From positions 62,001-126,000 of the forward strand of contig JACKII010000006.1 of the NCBI GenBank assembly GCA_020638555.1: a stretch of 64,000 nt of DNA, given 5' to 3'. Source of the DNA: Alphaproteobacteria bacterium (GTDB lineage Bacteria; Pseudomonadota; Alphaproteobacteria; Bin95). Shown piece by piece: positions 25,880-36,710 of this stretch; the stretch's first letter is position 1; the number at the start of each line of letters is the position of its first letter. Under the pieces are notes generated by a model. It was not told where the DNA came from and did no database searches. It worked only from the letters and a program-made list of their open reading frames with translations. Position numbers and translations under genes: made by a program.

Positions 25880-27599
25880 GCCGACCGGCGCCGCGCCGGC
25901 CCCGTCCTGGGTGCCGGCCTGGGCGGTCTGGCTGGCGGAGCGTCCGCTCGCCTTCTATCCGCTGCTGGCCGTGCTGGCGGTGCTGCTGTACTGGCCCGGC
26001 CAGATGCAGGTGCCGCCGCTCGACCGCGACGAGCCGCGCTTCGCCCAGGCCTCCAAGCAGATGCTGGAGACCGGCGATTTCGTCCAGATCGCCTTCCAGG
26101 ACGAGCCGCGGCTGAAAAAGCCCATCGGCATCTACTGGCTGCAAGCCGCCTCCGCCGGCCTGCTGGCGCCGAACGAGCCGACGGCGCTCTGGGCCTACCG
26201 CCTGCCGAGCCTGATCGGCGTGGTGCTGAGCGTGCTGCTGACCGCCGGCATCGGCCGAACCCTGTTCAAGGGGCCGGTGGGCGCCATCGGCGCCGCCCTT
26301 TTCTCCCTCGCCATCCTGCCGGGGGTGGAGGCGCATCTGGCCAAGACCGACGCGGTCTTGCTCGCCTGCATTCTGGCGGCGCAATGGGGGTTGGCGAAAG
26401 CCTGGATGGCGGACCATCCGGCGACGGCGCGAGGGCCGGTGACCACCGGCCCGTGGACCGCGGCGGCCTTCTGGTTGGCCATCGGCGCCGGCGTGCTGGT
26501 CAAGGGGCCGGTGGTGGTGATGATTGCCGGGCTGACGGCCCTGACCCTGGCGCTCTGGCACTGGCGCTTCGCCTGGCTGAAGGCGCTGCGGCCGCTCTGG
26601 GGCCTGCCGCTGGCGCTGGCGGTGATCGTGCCCTGGTTCGTCGCCATTCACTTCGCCACCCACGGCGCCTTCTGGGACGAGGCGGTCGGGCGCGACTTTC
26701 TCGCCAAGATCGACGCGGGGCAGGAACGGCATGGCGGCCCGCCGGGGCTGTATCTGCTGCTGGTTTGGGTGACGTTCTGGCCGGCCGCGGCGCTGCTGGG
26801 CTTTGCCGGGCTCGGCGCCTGGCGCGGGCGGATGGCGCCGGCGGTGCGCTTCTGCCTCGCCTGGATCGTGCCAAGCTGGCTGGTGTTCGAGGCGGTGGCG
26901 ACCAAGCTGCCCCATTATGTGCTGCCGCTCTACCCGGCGCTGGCCTTGCTGGCGGGCTATATGCTGGTGCGGGCCGGGCAGAAACCCAAGCGGCGCTGGG
27001 TGGCGGAGCTGGTGCGGGCGCCGGTCTGGATTGCCGTCGCCGTTGCGGCCGGGCTGGGCATCGCCATGTTCGCCGGGCCGCCCTTCATCGGCGGCGATTT
27101 CAACCTGGCGAGCATCGCGGCAGCGGCCGGGTTCGGCATCCTCGCCTATGCGCTTTACCGCTTTGCGCGGCGCGCCTATGCGGCGCCGTTCCCGCTGGGC
27201 GTGGTCGTGCTGGCGGCCGGCCTGGCCTACTGGTCGTCCTACAGTCAGGTCATTCCGGGGTTATCCCAGCTTTGGGTGTCGTCGCGGCTGGCGGCGGCGG
27301 TGGCCGATCACACGCCGGCTGCGTGCGGGAAGCCGGCGCGTCTGGTGTCGGTCGGCTATGGCGAGCCGAGCCTGGTCTTCCTGGCCGGCACCGACACGGC
27401 CCTGGTGCGGACCGAGGAGGCATTGCCTCTGCTGATCGCCAATCCCGACTGCACGCTCGTCGCGGTCGAGGAGCGGCGGTGGCCGGCCTTCCAGGAGCAG
27501 ACCCAGGCGGTCGCGCTGGAGACGCTCGCGACCATCGACGGCCTCAACTATTCCAAGGGCAAGCGCGTTTCCATCCGCCTGCTGCGGCTGGCACCTTAA
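25812..27599 (+). CDS. ArnT-like GT-C family 39 glycosyltransferase
   Basis: About 595 residues with some twelve membrane helices. The first periplasmic loop has the catalytic-type acidic motif LDRDEPRFAQASKQM, then RLKKPIGIYWLQAA, like ArnT, which moves a sugar from undecaprenyl phosphate to lipid A. The C-terminal periplasmic domain lies near 470-595. The start is uncertain: ATG 25812 overlaps the previous gene by 68 bases; TTG 25848 and GTG 25911 are also possible. The context GT2 - LAB_N - GT39 points to envelope lipid or polymer glycosylation. The sugar is unknown. Confidence 0.83.
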   Translation: MPGTSISSGTKSLPDAPTPASPEPTGAAPAPSWVPAWAVWLAERPLAFYPLLAVLAVLLYWPGQMQVPPLDRDEPRFAQASKQMLETGDFVQIAFQDEPRLKKPIGIYWLQAASAGLLAPNEPTALWAYRLPSLIGVVLSVLLTAGIGRTLFKGPVGAIGAALFSLAILPGVEAHLAKTDAVLLACILAAQWGLAKAWMADHPATARGPVTTGPWTAAAFWLAIGAGVLVKGPVVVMIAGLTALTLALWHWRFAWLKALRPLWGLPLALAVIVPWFVAIHFATHGAFWDEAVGRDFLAKIDAGQERHGGPPGLYLLLVWVTFWPAAALLGFAGLGAWRGRMAPAVRFCLAWIVPSWLVFEAVATKLPHYVLPLYPALALLAGYMLVRAGQKPKRRWVAELVRAPVWIAVAVAAGLGIAMFAGPPFIGGDFNLASIAAAAGFGILAYALYRFARRAYAAPFPLGVVVLAAGLAYWSSYSQVIPGLSQLWVSSRLAAAVADHTPAACGKPARLVSVGYGEPSLVFLAGTDTALVRTEEALPLLIANPDCTLVAVEERRWPAFQEQTQAVALETLATIDGLNYSKGKRVSIRLLRLAP

Positions 27600-27628
27600 G
27601 CGTCGCGTGTCAGTCCGCTGGCGGCGTG

Positions 27629-28846
27629 TCAGTGCGCCGGCGGCTTGGCGCGACGGCCCAGCCAGGCCAGCACGGCCAGGACGGCCGCGCCCACCGCCAC
27701 ATACCAGGGCAGCACCTGGCGCAGGGCCGCATGCGTGAGCACACCCTCGCTCGGCAGGGTTTCCGAGACCAGCAGCAGGGTTCCCGCCAGGATCACTCGC
27801 CCCAGCAGGCTTTGCAGCGACAGGAATGTGGCGCGATAGGCGCGCTCCAATTGCGGTTGCACGCCCGCCAGGATCAGCGGACGGGCAAAGGCGTTGGGGA
27901 CCATGCGCAGCAGCAGCACGGCCACGGCGGCAACATGCGCCGTCGCGGCCAGCATGGCGACCAGAGCCACCTGGAGGCCCAGCGCGCAGAGGATCACATG
28001 GCGCGCGCCCAGCGCCCGGGTCAATGGCAGCGCAAACCAGCTTGACGCCACCGATACCAGCATCATGGCCGAGACGATGGCGCCGCTCACCGCCGGCGCA
28101 TCGGCCGAGAGGCCGAACCGGGCCAGCGCCTGTTCGATGAAGGGTTGGCCGAAGACGAACGGCACGTGCGAGAACACGTACATCGCCACGGCCACGGCAA
28201 AGAACCAGGCCAGCGAATGCTCGCTGAGCCGCGCCAGGACCACGCGGGACTGCCCACCGACGGAAAGGCCGGCGGTCTCGCCCGGCGAAACCGGGGGCTC
28301 GCGGAAGCGGGTCGCGATCCAGAGCGCGCCCATCATGCCGCCGGCCGCGCCGAAATAGGTGAGGGCGGGCGCATGCAGCGCGATCAGCCCGCCGGTGACC
28401 GCCGAAACCGCCAGACCGCCGAAACCGAACCGCCAGGCCCTCACCTCCTGGGCGGCGACCTCCTCCTCGCGGCCCGTGGCCTTCAGCGAGTCGTAAAGCA
28501 GCGCGCTGTCCGCGCCGGAGACAAAGGCGGAGCCGGTGCCGAGCAGCACCTGCCCCAGCGCAAACACCCAGAACGCCCCCCCGACGCCCAGCACGAGGCA
28601 GCCGCAGGCCGTGGCCAGGCTCGCGGCGATCAGCGTCGCCCGCCGCCCCACCCGGTCGGCCAGATAGCCGGACGGCACCTCCAGCGCGGTGGTGCTGAGG
28701 TCGTAGACCGCGGCCAGCAGCACCGCCTCCGCCGCCGAGAGTTCGGTCTGGAAGTAGAGGAACCAGATCGCCTGCCAGAACAGCAGGCTCTTGCAGGCCT
28801 GGAACCAGGGGTAGAGGCGGATGTTTCGGGCCACGGAGCGGGGCAA
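27629..28846 (-). CDS. MFS transporter
   Basis: A 405-residue, 12-helix major facilitator with the motif SGYLADRVGRRATL in loop 2-3 and a second-half PLTRALGARHVIL. The central region has a charged loop (KATGREEEVAAQEVRAWR). Sequence character is like drug-export or sugar MFS. The frame begins with TTG at 28846 (GTG at 28834 is an alternative) and no ATG is present before the upstream stop. It lies 18 bases after the SDR stop on the same strand, so the two may be co-transcribed. Substrate unknown. Confidence 0.8.
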   Translation of the reverse strand: MPRSVARNIRLYPWFQACKSLLFWQAIWFLYFQTELSAAEAVLLAAVYDLSTTALEVPSGYLADRVGRRATLIAASLATACGCLVLGVGGAFWVFALGQVLLGTGSAFVSGADSALLYDSLKATGREEEVAAQEVRAWRFGFGGLAVSAVTGGLIALHAPALTYFGAAGGMMGALWIATRFREPPVSPGETAGLSVGGQSRVVLARLSEHSLAWFFAVAVAMYVFSHVPFVFGQPFIEQALARFGLSADAPAVSGAIVSAMMLVSVASSWFALPLTRALGARHVILCALGLQVALVAMLAATAHVAAVAVLLLRMVPNAFARPLILAGVQPQLERAYRATFLSLQSLLGRVILAGTLLLVSETLPSEGVLTHAALRQVLPWYVAVGAAVLAVLAWLGRRAKPPAH

Positions 28847-28864
28847 ATGCCAGGGCTGCCGGTG

Positions 28865-29638
28865 TCAGTCGGTCGCGTCGGTTGGCGGGGCGGCGCGCAA
28901 GGCCGGCAGGCCGACGCCCGCGGCGCTGAAACCGCCGTCCGCGGCCAGGATCTGGCCGGTGACATAGCTGGCGGCGTCGCTCACCAGAAACGCGATGGCG
29001 CCGGCGATTTCCTCCTCGCGGCCATAGCGGTTCAGCGGGATGGCGTCGTGATAGGCGGCGCGGATTTCCGGCGTGTGCACCGCCAGCGCCAGCTTGGTGT
29101 TGACCGGGCCGGGCGCGACGGCGTTGACGCGAATGCCCAACTCGCCCAGTTCCACCGCCTGTTGCAGGGTCAGATGCGCCAGCGCGGCCTTGGACGTGCC
29201 ATAGGCGACCCGCAGCGTGCTGGCCCGCTGGCCGGAAATCGAGGTGATGTTGACGACGCTGCCGTGGGCGGCGGCCAGCATGGCGGTGAAGGCCTGGGTC
29301 ATCAGGAACGGGCCGTCCAGATTGGTGGCCATGACCGTGCGCCAGCGCTCATACGTGGCCTCGCGGATCGGGCCAAAATCGGCGACGCCCGCGTTGTTGA
29401 CCAGGGCATTCAGCCGACCCTCGAACGTGTGCGCCAGTTCCGCCCGCACCCGCTCGACCGAGGCCGGGTCGGAGACGTCGCCATGCAGCGGCACGGCGCT
29501 GTTCAACCCGCCGGCGGCGCGTTCCAACTCCTCGCCATCGACGTCGAGCATGGCGACGCGCCAGCCCTGGCCGATCAGGGTCTTCGCGGTGGCGAGGCCA
29601 ATGCCGCGGGCGGCGCCGGTGACGAGGGCGGTCTTCAT
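28865..29638 (-). CDS. Short-chain dehydrogenase/reductase
   Basis: A 257-residue classical SDR. It shows VTGAARGIGLATA near residue 6, NNAGVADFG, ITSISGQ with the catalytic Ser, YGTSKAAL with Tyr-Lys, and a late VTGQILAADGGFSAAGVG. Such proteins oxidise or reduce hydroxy/keto groups, often of acyl-CoA or sugar-like substrates. It lies 89 bases from the biotin carboxylase gene on the same strand, hinting at a branched-chain acyl-CoA role but not proving it. GAGAG precedes the ATG. Confidence 0.86.
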   Translation of the reverse strand: MKTALVTGAARGIGLATAKTLIGQGWRVAMLDVDGEELERAAGGLNSAVPLHGDVSDPASVERVRAELAHTFEGRLNALVNNAGVADFGPIREATYERWRTVMATNLDGPFLMTQAFTAMLAAAHGSVVNITSISGQRASTLRVAYGTSKAALAHLTLQQAVELGELGIRVNAVAPGPVNTKLALAVHTPEIRAAYHDAIPLNRYGREEEIAGAIAFLVSDAASYVTGQILAADGGFSAAGVGLPALRAAPPTDATD

Positions 29639-29727
29639 GCAACTCTCACGCGTTGATCGGCGTTGGCCGCCGGTTTAGCGGATGCGGTACAGGCGCGCCA
29701 GGGCCGGCGGGCGGGCGGGGCGAGCCG

Positions 29728-31725
29728 CTAACCCGCCTCGAACGCCACCAGTTCCACGCCCTCGTCGACCTGGTCGCCCTCGCCGCAGCGCATGGCGGTG
29801 ACGGTGCCGTCGGCGGGGGCCGAGAGCGTGTGTTCCATCTTCATGGCTTCCAGGGTCAGCAGCGGGGCGCCCTTCTTGACCGTGGCGCCGGCCTGCACGT
29901 GCACCTTCGTCACCTTGCCCGGCATCGGCGCGGTCAGGCGGCCGCCGCTGGTGTCCTGGCCGAGCGCGGCCGTGCCGGGATCGTGCACCGCGAACTGGTA
30001 GGTGGCGCGGCGCGCCATGACCGTCACATGGCCGCCCTCCGCATGGACGCCGACATTGAAGCGGCGCCCGGCGATCTCCACCCCCAGGCGTCCGGCCGCG
30101 CGGTGGACGACGCGGGTGTGGGCGGGGGAGTGGGGCAGGGTCATGTGGTATTCGCTGCCGACATAGGCCACGTCGATGGCGTAACGCTCTTCCTCCCAAT
30201 CGAGTTCCACGGTCTCGTGGATCTGCTCGTTCAGGCGCCAGCCATGGGTGGAGTTCCAGGGCGAGTGCGGGTCGGCGGTGGCGTCGGCGCGGGACTCCGC
30301 CGCGGCCCGACGCCGGTCCAGCAGGGTGAGCACGGCCGCGGCCACCACCTCGTCCGTGGGCGGCGGCGGAGTGACGTGCAGTTCCTCGCCATGCTGGTCG
30401 ATGAAATGGGTGTGCACGTCGCCGTCGGCGAAGGCCGGATGCCGGGCGATGGCGTGCAGAAAGGCGCGGTTGGTGGTGACGCCGGCAATCTGGGTGTCCG
30501 CCAGGGCCGAGCGCAGCCGCGCCACCGCCCGGGCTCGATTCTCGCCGCGCACGATCAGCTTGGCGATCATCGGGTCGTAGTGGGGCGAGACCTGGTCGCC
30601 TTCGGCCACGCCGCTGTCGACGCGGACAAAGCCGTCATGCACCGGGAATTTCAGCACTTCCAGCGTGCCGGTCTGGGGCAGGAAGCCCCGCGCCGGGTCT
30701 TCCGCATAGAGGCGCACCTCGATGGCGTGGCCCTGGACCCGGATATCGTCCTGGCTGAGCGGCAGCGGCTCGCCGGCGGCGACGCGCAACTGCCATTCGA
30801 CCAGGTCCGTATCGGTGATCCACTCGGTGACGGGATGTTCCACCTGCAGGCGGGTGTTCATCTCGATGAAGTAGAACGACTCGTCCGCATCCATCAGGAA
30901 TTCGCAGGTGCCGGCGCCCTCATAGTCGATGGCGCTGGCCGCGTTGACCGCTGCCTGCCCCAGCGCGGCCGAGGTCGCGCTGCTGATGCCGGGGGCGGGG
31001 GCTTCCTCCACCACTTTCTGGTGGCGGCGCTGGATCGAGCAATCGCGCTCGAACAGGTGGACGACCTGGCCGTGCCGGTCCGCAAACACCTGCACCTCGA
31101 TATGGCGCGGGCGTTGCAGGTATTTCTCCAGCAGCACCGAGGGGTCGCCGAACGCGCCGAGCGCCTCGCGCTGCGCGGTTTCCAGCAGTTTGGTGAAGTC
31201 GTCGGCTTTCTCGACGATGCGCATGCCGCGGCCGCCGCCACCCGACACGGCCTTGATCAGGACCGGGAAGCCGATCTCCTCGGCCTTGGCCAGCAGGAAG
31301 TCCGGGTCCTGGTTGTCGCCGTGATAACCGGGCACCATCGGCACGCCCGCCGGCTCCAGCAGCGCCTTGGCGCCGCTCTTCGAGCCCATGGCGGCGATGG
31401 CTTCCGGCGGCGGCCCGACCCAGATCAGGCCGGCGTCCAGCACGGCCTGGGCGAAGGCGGCGTTCTCCGAGAGAAAGCCGTAGCCGGGGTGGATCGCCTC
31501 GGCGCCGGTGCGCTGGGCAGCGGCGATGATGGCCTTGATGTTGAGATAGCTGTCGCGGACGCTCGCCGGGCCGATGCAGATGGCCTCGTCGCAGGACTGC
31601 ACGTGCAGCGCGTCGCGGTCGGCCTCGGAATAGACGGCGATGGTGCGCATGCCCAGGCGATGGGCGGTGCGGGCGATGCGGCAGGCGATCTCGCCGCGAT
31701 TGGCGATGAGGAGGGTGCGGAACAT
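29728..31725 (-). CDS. Biotin-containing acyl-CoA carboxylase alpha subunit (methylcrotonyl-CoA carboxylase type)
   Basis: A 665-residue biotin carboxylase plus carrier protein. It begins FRTLLIANRGEIACRIART, has the ATP-grasp blocks ALHVQSCDEAICIGP, GGGGRGMRIV and EMNTRLQVEHPVTE, and ends with the biotin site EAMKMEH (Lys near 629). Together with the adjoining carboxyltransferase it would carboxylate 3-methylcrotonyl-CoA in leucine or isoprenoid breakdown. The order beta-alpha with a 12-base gap is typical of mcc operons. Propionyl- or geranyl-CoA carboxylase is the main alternative. An isovaleryl-CoA dehydrogenase and methylglutaconyl-CoA hydratase are missing here. AGGAGGAA precedes the ATG. 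Confidence 0.86.
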   Translation of the reverse strand: MFRTLLIANRGEIACRIARTAHRLGMRTIAVYSEADRDALHVQSCDEAICIGPASVRDSYLNIKAIIAAAQRTGAEAIHPGYGFLSENAAFAQAVLDAGLIWVGPPPEAIAAMGSKSGAKALLEPAGVPMVPGYHGDNQDPDFLLAKAEEIGFPVLIKAVSGGGGRGMRIVEKADDFTKLLETAQREALGAFGDPSVLLEKYLQRPRHIEVQVFADRHGQVVHLFERDCSIQRRHQKVVEEAPAPGISSATSAALGQAAVNAASAIDYEGAGTCEFLMDADESFYFIEMNTRLQVEHPVTEWITDTDLVEWQLRVAAGEPLPLSQDDIRVQGHAIEVRLYAEDPARGFLPQTGTLEVLKFPVHDGFVRVDSGVAEGDQVSPHYDPMIAKLIVRGENRARAVARLRSALADTQIAGVTTNRAFLHAIARHPAFADGDVHTHFIDQHGEELHVTPPPPTDEVVAAAVLTLLDRRRAAAESRADATADPHSPWNSTHGWRLNEQIHETVELDWEEERYAIDVAYVGSEYHMTLPHSPAHTRVVHRAAGRLGVEIAGRRFNVGVHAEGGHVTVMARRATYQFAVHDPGTAALGQDTSGGRLTAPMPGKVTKVHVQAGATVKKGAPLLTLEAMKMEHTLSAPADGTVTAMRCGEGDQVDEGVELVAFEAG

Positions 31726-31737
31726 CGGGGCTTCCTC

Positions 31738-33345
<1,608 letters not shown>

Positions 33346-33425
33346 GATTGGCGAAACCTCCACTAACGACAGATGCATTCTTGGCGGGGTTTGCGCGGAA
33401 GCGCAAGGCGCCCCCGGAAGCGCGC

Positions 33426-34106
33426 CTACCCGGGAATCGGCTGGCCGCGATAATCCACGAACTTGCCGCTGTCCGCGAGGGTGGCGCGGTCGGCGATGGC
33501 CTTCAGGCCGCGGGCGCTCTGGTCCGGTGAGACCGGCGCACCGGCGCCGCCCATGTCGGTGGCCACATGGCCGGGATGCAGCGGCAGGACGATGACGCCG
33601 CGGCCGCGCAGATCGCCCGCCAGCGCCTTGCAGGCCATGTTGAGGCCGGCCTTGGACGGGCCGTAGCCATAGCGCCCGCCACCCGCCTCCGCGATCGAGC
33701 CCAGCCGGGAGGAGGTGAAGGCCATGACCTTGCGGTCGCTCGCCAGCACGTGCGGCAGGAAGGCGTCGGCGATCAGGATCGGCGCATAGGTGTTGATCAG
33801 CAGCGTCCGCCGCAGTTCCTCCGCGTCGATGGAGCCGAGCGCGGCGGCCCCGCTGCCGATGACGCCGGCATTGTTCCAGAGAATGTCGACCGGCTGGCCC
33901 CGGTACTTCGCGGCCAGCGCCTCCACCGCGGCGTGGTCGGTCACCTCCAGCGGCTCGACGGCGACAGTGCCGGGCAGCGCGGCCAGGTCATGGGCCTTTT
34001 CCGGGTTGCGTGCGGTGGCGATGACCCGCCAGCCTTCGGCGGCATAGAGGCGCGCCAGGTTCAGGCCGATGCCGCGATTGGCGCCGGTAATCAGGATCGT
34101 GGGCAT
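33426..34106 (-). CDS. SDR family oxidoreductase, CsgA-like
   Basis: A 226-residue short [22 protein letters not shown] is the nucleotide-binding motif; WNNAGVIG, the Ser block [13 protein letters not shown], and YGPSKAGLN follow. The compact length and GHVATDMGG tail look like CsgA-type or sepiapterin-reductase-like SDRs. It lies between the carboxylase pair and a RidA gene. The substrate is not evident. GGAG precedes the ATG. Confidence 0.85.
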   Translation of the reverse strand: MPTILITGANRGIGLNLARLYAAEGWRVIATARNPEKAHDLAALPGTVAVEPLEVTDHAAVEALAAKYRGQPVDILWNNAGVIGSGAAALGSIDAEELRRTLLINTYAPILIADAFLPHVLASDRKVMAFTSSRLGSIAEAGGGRYGYGPSKAGLNMACKALAGDLRGRGVIVLPLHPGHVATDMGGAGAPVSPDQSARGLKAIADRATLADSGKFVDYRGQPIPG

Positions 34107-34135
34107 GGGGGCTCCGAATGGGACAGTGAGGCCGG

Positions 34136-34537
34136 CTAGTTGCGATCCTCATCGGTGCTGGGGATACGGGCCGTGACTTCGATCTCAATCTTCATTTCCG
34201 GGCGCACCAAGCCGCAGACCAGCAAGGTACTAGCCGGGCGGATGTCGCGGAAATGCTCGCCGCAGACCTTGAGGATGGCGGGGACGTCGGCGCGGTCCGT
34301 GACATAGTAGGTGGCCCGCACCACCTGGCTGAGCGAGCAGCGCGCCTGTTGCAGCGCCCATTCTATGTTGCGGAAGGCCTGGCGGGTCTGCGCCTCGGCG
34401 TCTTCGGCCAGGGTATTGGTGGCGTAGTCGAGGCCGGTGCAGCCGGCGACGAACACCAGGTCGCCGTCGACGACGGCGCGGGAATAACCGGCGGTCCGTT
34501 CCAGGGCGGAGCCGGACGAGATCAGGCGGCGGGTCAT
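34136..34537 (-). CDS. RidA/YjgF family enamine deaminase-like protein
   Basis: A 133-residue RidA-like protein. It shows SSGSALERTAGYSRAVVDGD, AGCTGLDYATN, QTRQAFRNIEWALQQA, and the late VRPEMKIEIEVTARIP with the Arg that grips the 2-aminoacrylate carboxylate in RidA. Members detoxify reactive enamines from PLP enzymes, or act in other ring-hydrolysis roles. ATG at 34537 has AGGAGG nine bases upstream. It follows the SDR gene at 34542 by only four bases, so the two are in one transcript. Confidence 0.85.
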   Translation of the reverse strand: MTRRLISSGSALERTAGYSRAVVDGDLVFVAGCTGLDYATNTLAEDAEAQTRQAFRNIEWALQQARCSLSQVVRATYYVTDRADVPAILKVCGEHFRDIRPASTLLVCGLVRPEMKIEIEVTARIPSTDEDRN

Positions 34538-34541
34538 GGGG

Positions 34542-35423
34542 TCAGTCCTCCTGGGGCAGGCGGCCCTTGCTGTAGTCGATCTCGAAGGCGCCGGGCCGGC
34601 CATTGGGCCAGGGGTCACCCCACATCTGCTGGCCGCCATCCACCGTCAGCACCTCGCCAGTGACGAATTTGGCGGCGGGCGAGGCGAGATAGAGCACCGC
34701 CTCGGCCACGTCGAACTCGTCGCCGGCGCGCATCATCGGGTTGGATTGGGTGAAGGTCTCGGCGCCTGCGGGCGGGTAGCGGCCGAAGGCGCTGGATTCG
34801 CAGCAACCGGGCGCCATGCAATTGACGCGGATGCCGTGGGGCGCCCACTCCACCGCCACGGTCTTGCTGGCATAGATCACGCCGGCCCGCGCCGCGGTGG
34901 TGTGCGCCATCTGCGGCAGGCCGCGCCAGATGTCGGCGACGATGTTGACGATATTGCCGGCTGCCCCGCGCTCGCGCCAGCGACGGGCCGCCGCCTGCAT
35001 CATGTACCAGGTGCCGTTCAGGTTGGTGTCGACGACCGCGTTCCAGCCCTTGGGCGACATCTCCAGGGCGGCTTGCGGGAACTGACCGCCGGCATTGTTC
35101 ACCACCACGTCGAGCCGGCCGAGATCGCGCCAGAGGGCGTCGAACAGCGCCTCCACCGCTTGCGGATCGCGGATGGTCATGGCGCGGGACCAGCTCTTGA
35201 TGCCGGCCGAGGCGAAAAAGGCCTCCGCGGCCTCCAGCTTGGCCGCGTCGCGGCCGCAAATGGCGACGGTGGCGCCGAGCCGGCCGAACAACGTCGCTGC
35301 GGTCTTGCCGAGGCCGCTGCCGCCGCCGGAGACCAGCACCACCTGACCGGCGAACAGGTCCGGGCGATAGACCGTCGGATAGGCGAGCAATTCCCGGTCG
35401 CTGGAGCCGAACGCGGCGGTCAT
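34542..35423 (-). CDS. PECR/DECR-like SDR lacking the usual catalytic Tyr
   Basis: A 293-residue SDR with VSGGGSGLGKTAATLF, VVVNNAGGQFPQAA and NIVNIVADIWRGLPQM. At the position where classical SDRs have Tyr-x3-Lys, this protein has HTTAARAGVIYASKTVAVEW. That is the form seen in peroxisomal trans-2-enoyl-CoA reductase and 2,4-dienoyl-CoA reductase relatives, which work without that Tyr. An N-terminal extension (AYPTVYRPDLFAGQ) is present. Role in enoyl-CoA reduction is a reasonable guess. It is five bases downstream of the peroxiredoxin stop and just upstream of ridA. Confidence 0.83.
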   Translation of the reverse strand: MTAAFGSSDRELLAYPTVYRPDLFAGQVVLVSGGGSGLGKTAATLFGRLGATVAICGRDAAKLEAAEAFFASAGIKSWSRAMTIRDPQAVEALFDALWRDLGRLDVVVNNAGGQFPQAALEMSPKGWNAVVDTNLNGTWYMMQAAARRWRERGAAGNIVNIVADIWRGLPQMAHTTAARAGVIYASKTVAVEWAPHGIRVNCMAPGCCESSAFGRYPPAGAETFTQSNPMMRAGDEFDVAEAVLYLASPAAKFVTGEVLTVDGGQQMWGDPWPNGRPGAFEIDYSKGRLPQED

Positions 35424-35428
35424 GGCGG

Positions 35429-35890
35429 CTAGAGCGCCTTGACCGCGTCGAGCACCTTTTCGGCGTGGCCCGGAACCTTCACCTTGCGCCAGACCTGCGC
35501 GATCCTGCCGTCGGAGTCGACCAGGAAGGTGGAGCGCTCGACGCCCATGTATTTGCGCCCGTACATCGACTTCTCGACCCAGACGCCATAGGCGGTGCAG
35601 ACGGCCTTGTCCTCGTCGGCGCCGAGGGTGATTTTCAGCTCGTGCTTGGCGATGAACTTGTCGTGCTTGGTCGGGCTGTCCGGCGAAATGCCGATGATCC
35701 TGGCTCCCGCGGCCTCGAAGGCCGGCAACGCCTCGGTGAAGGCGATGGCCTCCTTGGTGCAGCCGCTGGTGTCGTCCTTCGGGTAGAAATAGACGACCAC
35801 GGGCGAGCCCTTCTGGCCGGAGAGCGTGAAACTGCCGCCATTGTCGGTGGGCAGGGTAAAATCCGGGGCGGTGTCGCCAAGCTCTGGCAT
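35429..35890 (-). CDS. bcp: Thiol peroxidase, bacterioferritin-comigratory-protein type
   Basis: A 153-residue peroxiredoxin Q/BCP. The start PELGDTAPDFTLPTDNGGSF is family-typical and the peroxidatic Cys44 lies in DDTSGCTKEAIAF. The usual second Cys five residues on is absent (Ala); the only other Cys is Cys98 (KAVCTAYG), so it may be a one-Cys form or use that distant Cys. It would reduce hydrogen and alkyl peroxides with thioredoxin. ATG at 35888-35890 begins MPELGD. The SDR-RidA pair follows. Confidence 0.88.
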   Translation of the reverse strand: MPELGDTAPDFTLPTDNGGSFTLSGQKGSPVVVYFYPKDDTSGCTKEAIAFTEALPAFEAAGARIIGISPDSPTKHDKFIAKHELKITLGADEDKAVCTAYGVWVEKSMYGRKYMGVERSTFLVDSDGRIAQVWRKVKVPGHAEKVLDAVKAL

Positions 35891-36125
35891 GGATGGGGCC
35901 TCGTTGCTGGAGAGGGGGAATCGCCAGGCCAGGATGGCCGCTGCCGCCGCCGGTGACAAGCCCGGCGGACGGGCGATGGCGGTGGCGCGCAATCCCGCCG
36001 GAAGGCCGGAATTGTTAAGGGTTTGGCCAGATATGGCTCACGATTTCAGGGCGCTGACGCCTGGAATGCATCAACCTTAACAGGTGTTTATCGCGAAGCC
36101 TCCCGGGGAGCCGGCGGACGGCGGC

Positions 36126-36710
36126 TTAACGGGGCGGGTTGGGATTCTTGAGCTGTTTGATCAGCCCGTCCACGCCCTCACGCTGAAGGATCGAGGCGAA
36201 TTCCTGGCGCTGGGTCAGCGCCATGCTCACGCCCTCGACCGCCACGTCGATCACCTTGGCCTCGCCGCCATTCTGGCGCACGCGCCATTCCAGGCTGACG
36301 GGCGCCTTGTTCTGGCGCATCAGTTGCGAGCCGACAATGGTGTCCTGCTCGTCCACCTTGCGGCTTTCGGTGACCTGGATCGACTCGCCCGAATACTCGT
36401 TCAGCCGCCCGGCATAGACGGTCAGCACATAGCGGTCGAACGCCTCTGTGTAGGCCGCTTTCTGCTCCGGGCTCATGGTGCGCCAGTAGCGGCCCATGAC
36501 GAAGCGGCCGACGAACGGCAGGTCCATGGACGTGCGGAACAACTGTTGCAGTTGCTGTTTCCGCTCGTCCGAATACGGCTGCGTGTTCTGGAGGATGGTG
36601 ATCGCCTGTTCGGTGACCCCCTTGATCAGATCGGAGGGATTCGTGGCCTTGGCGAAGGCCGACGTTACGGTCAGCAGGATGACCGTGCCCAGAATCAATA
36701 CCCGACGCAT
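36126..36710 (-). CDS. MlaC/Ttg2D family periplasmic phospholipid-binding protein
   Basis: A 194-residue exported protein: signal peptide MRRVLILGTVILLTVTSAFA, then ATNPSDLIKGVTEQAITILQN, MDLPFVGRFVMGRYWRTMSP and YAGRLNEYSGESIQVTES. This is the toluene-tolerance Ttg2/MlaC fold, which carries phospholipids between the outer and inner membranes. No mlaD, mlaE or mlaF is adjacent. It stands divergent from the LapG-like gene, with GAGAG before the ATG. The family call is firm and partners must lie elsewhere. Confidence 0.86.
   Translation of the reverse strand: MRRVLILGTVILLTVTSAFAKATNPSDLIKGVTEQAITILQNTQPYSDERKQQLQQLFRTSMDLPFVGRFVMGRYWRTMSPEQKAAYTEAFDRYVLTVYAGRLNEYSGESIQVTESRKVDEQDTIVGSQLMRQNKAPVSLEWRVRQNGGEAKVIDVAVEGVSMALTQRQEFASILQREGVDGLIKQLKNPNPPR

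Noticed and set aside
36014..36080. GTTAAGG / CCTTAAC inverted repeat near 36014 and 36073
   Set aside because: Only seven bases per arm, about 60 apart; this can arise by chance and lies outside a clear promoter or terminator context.
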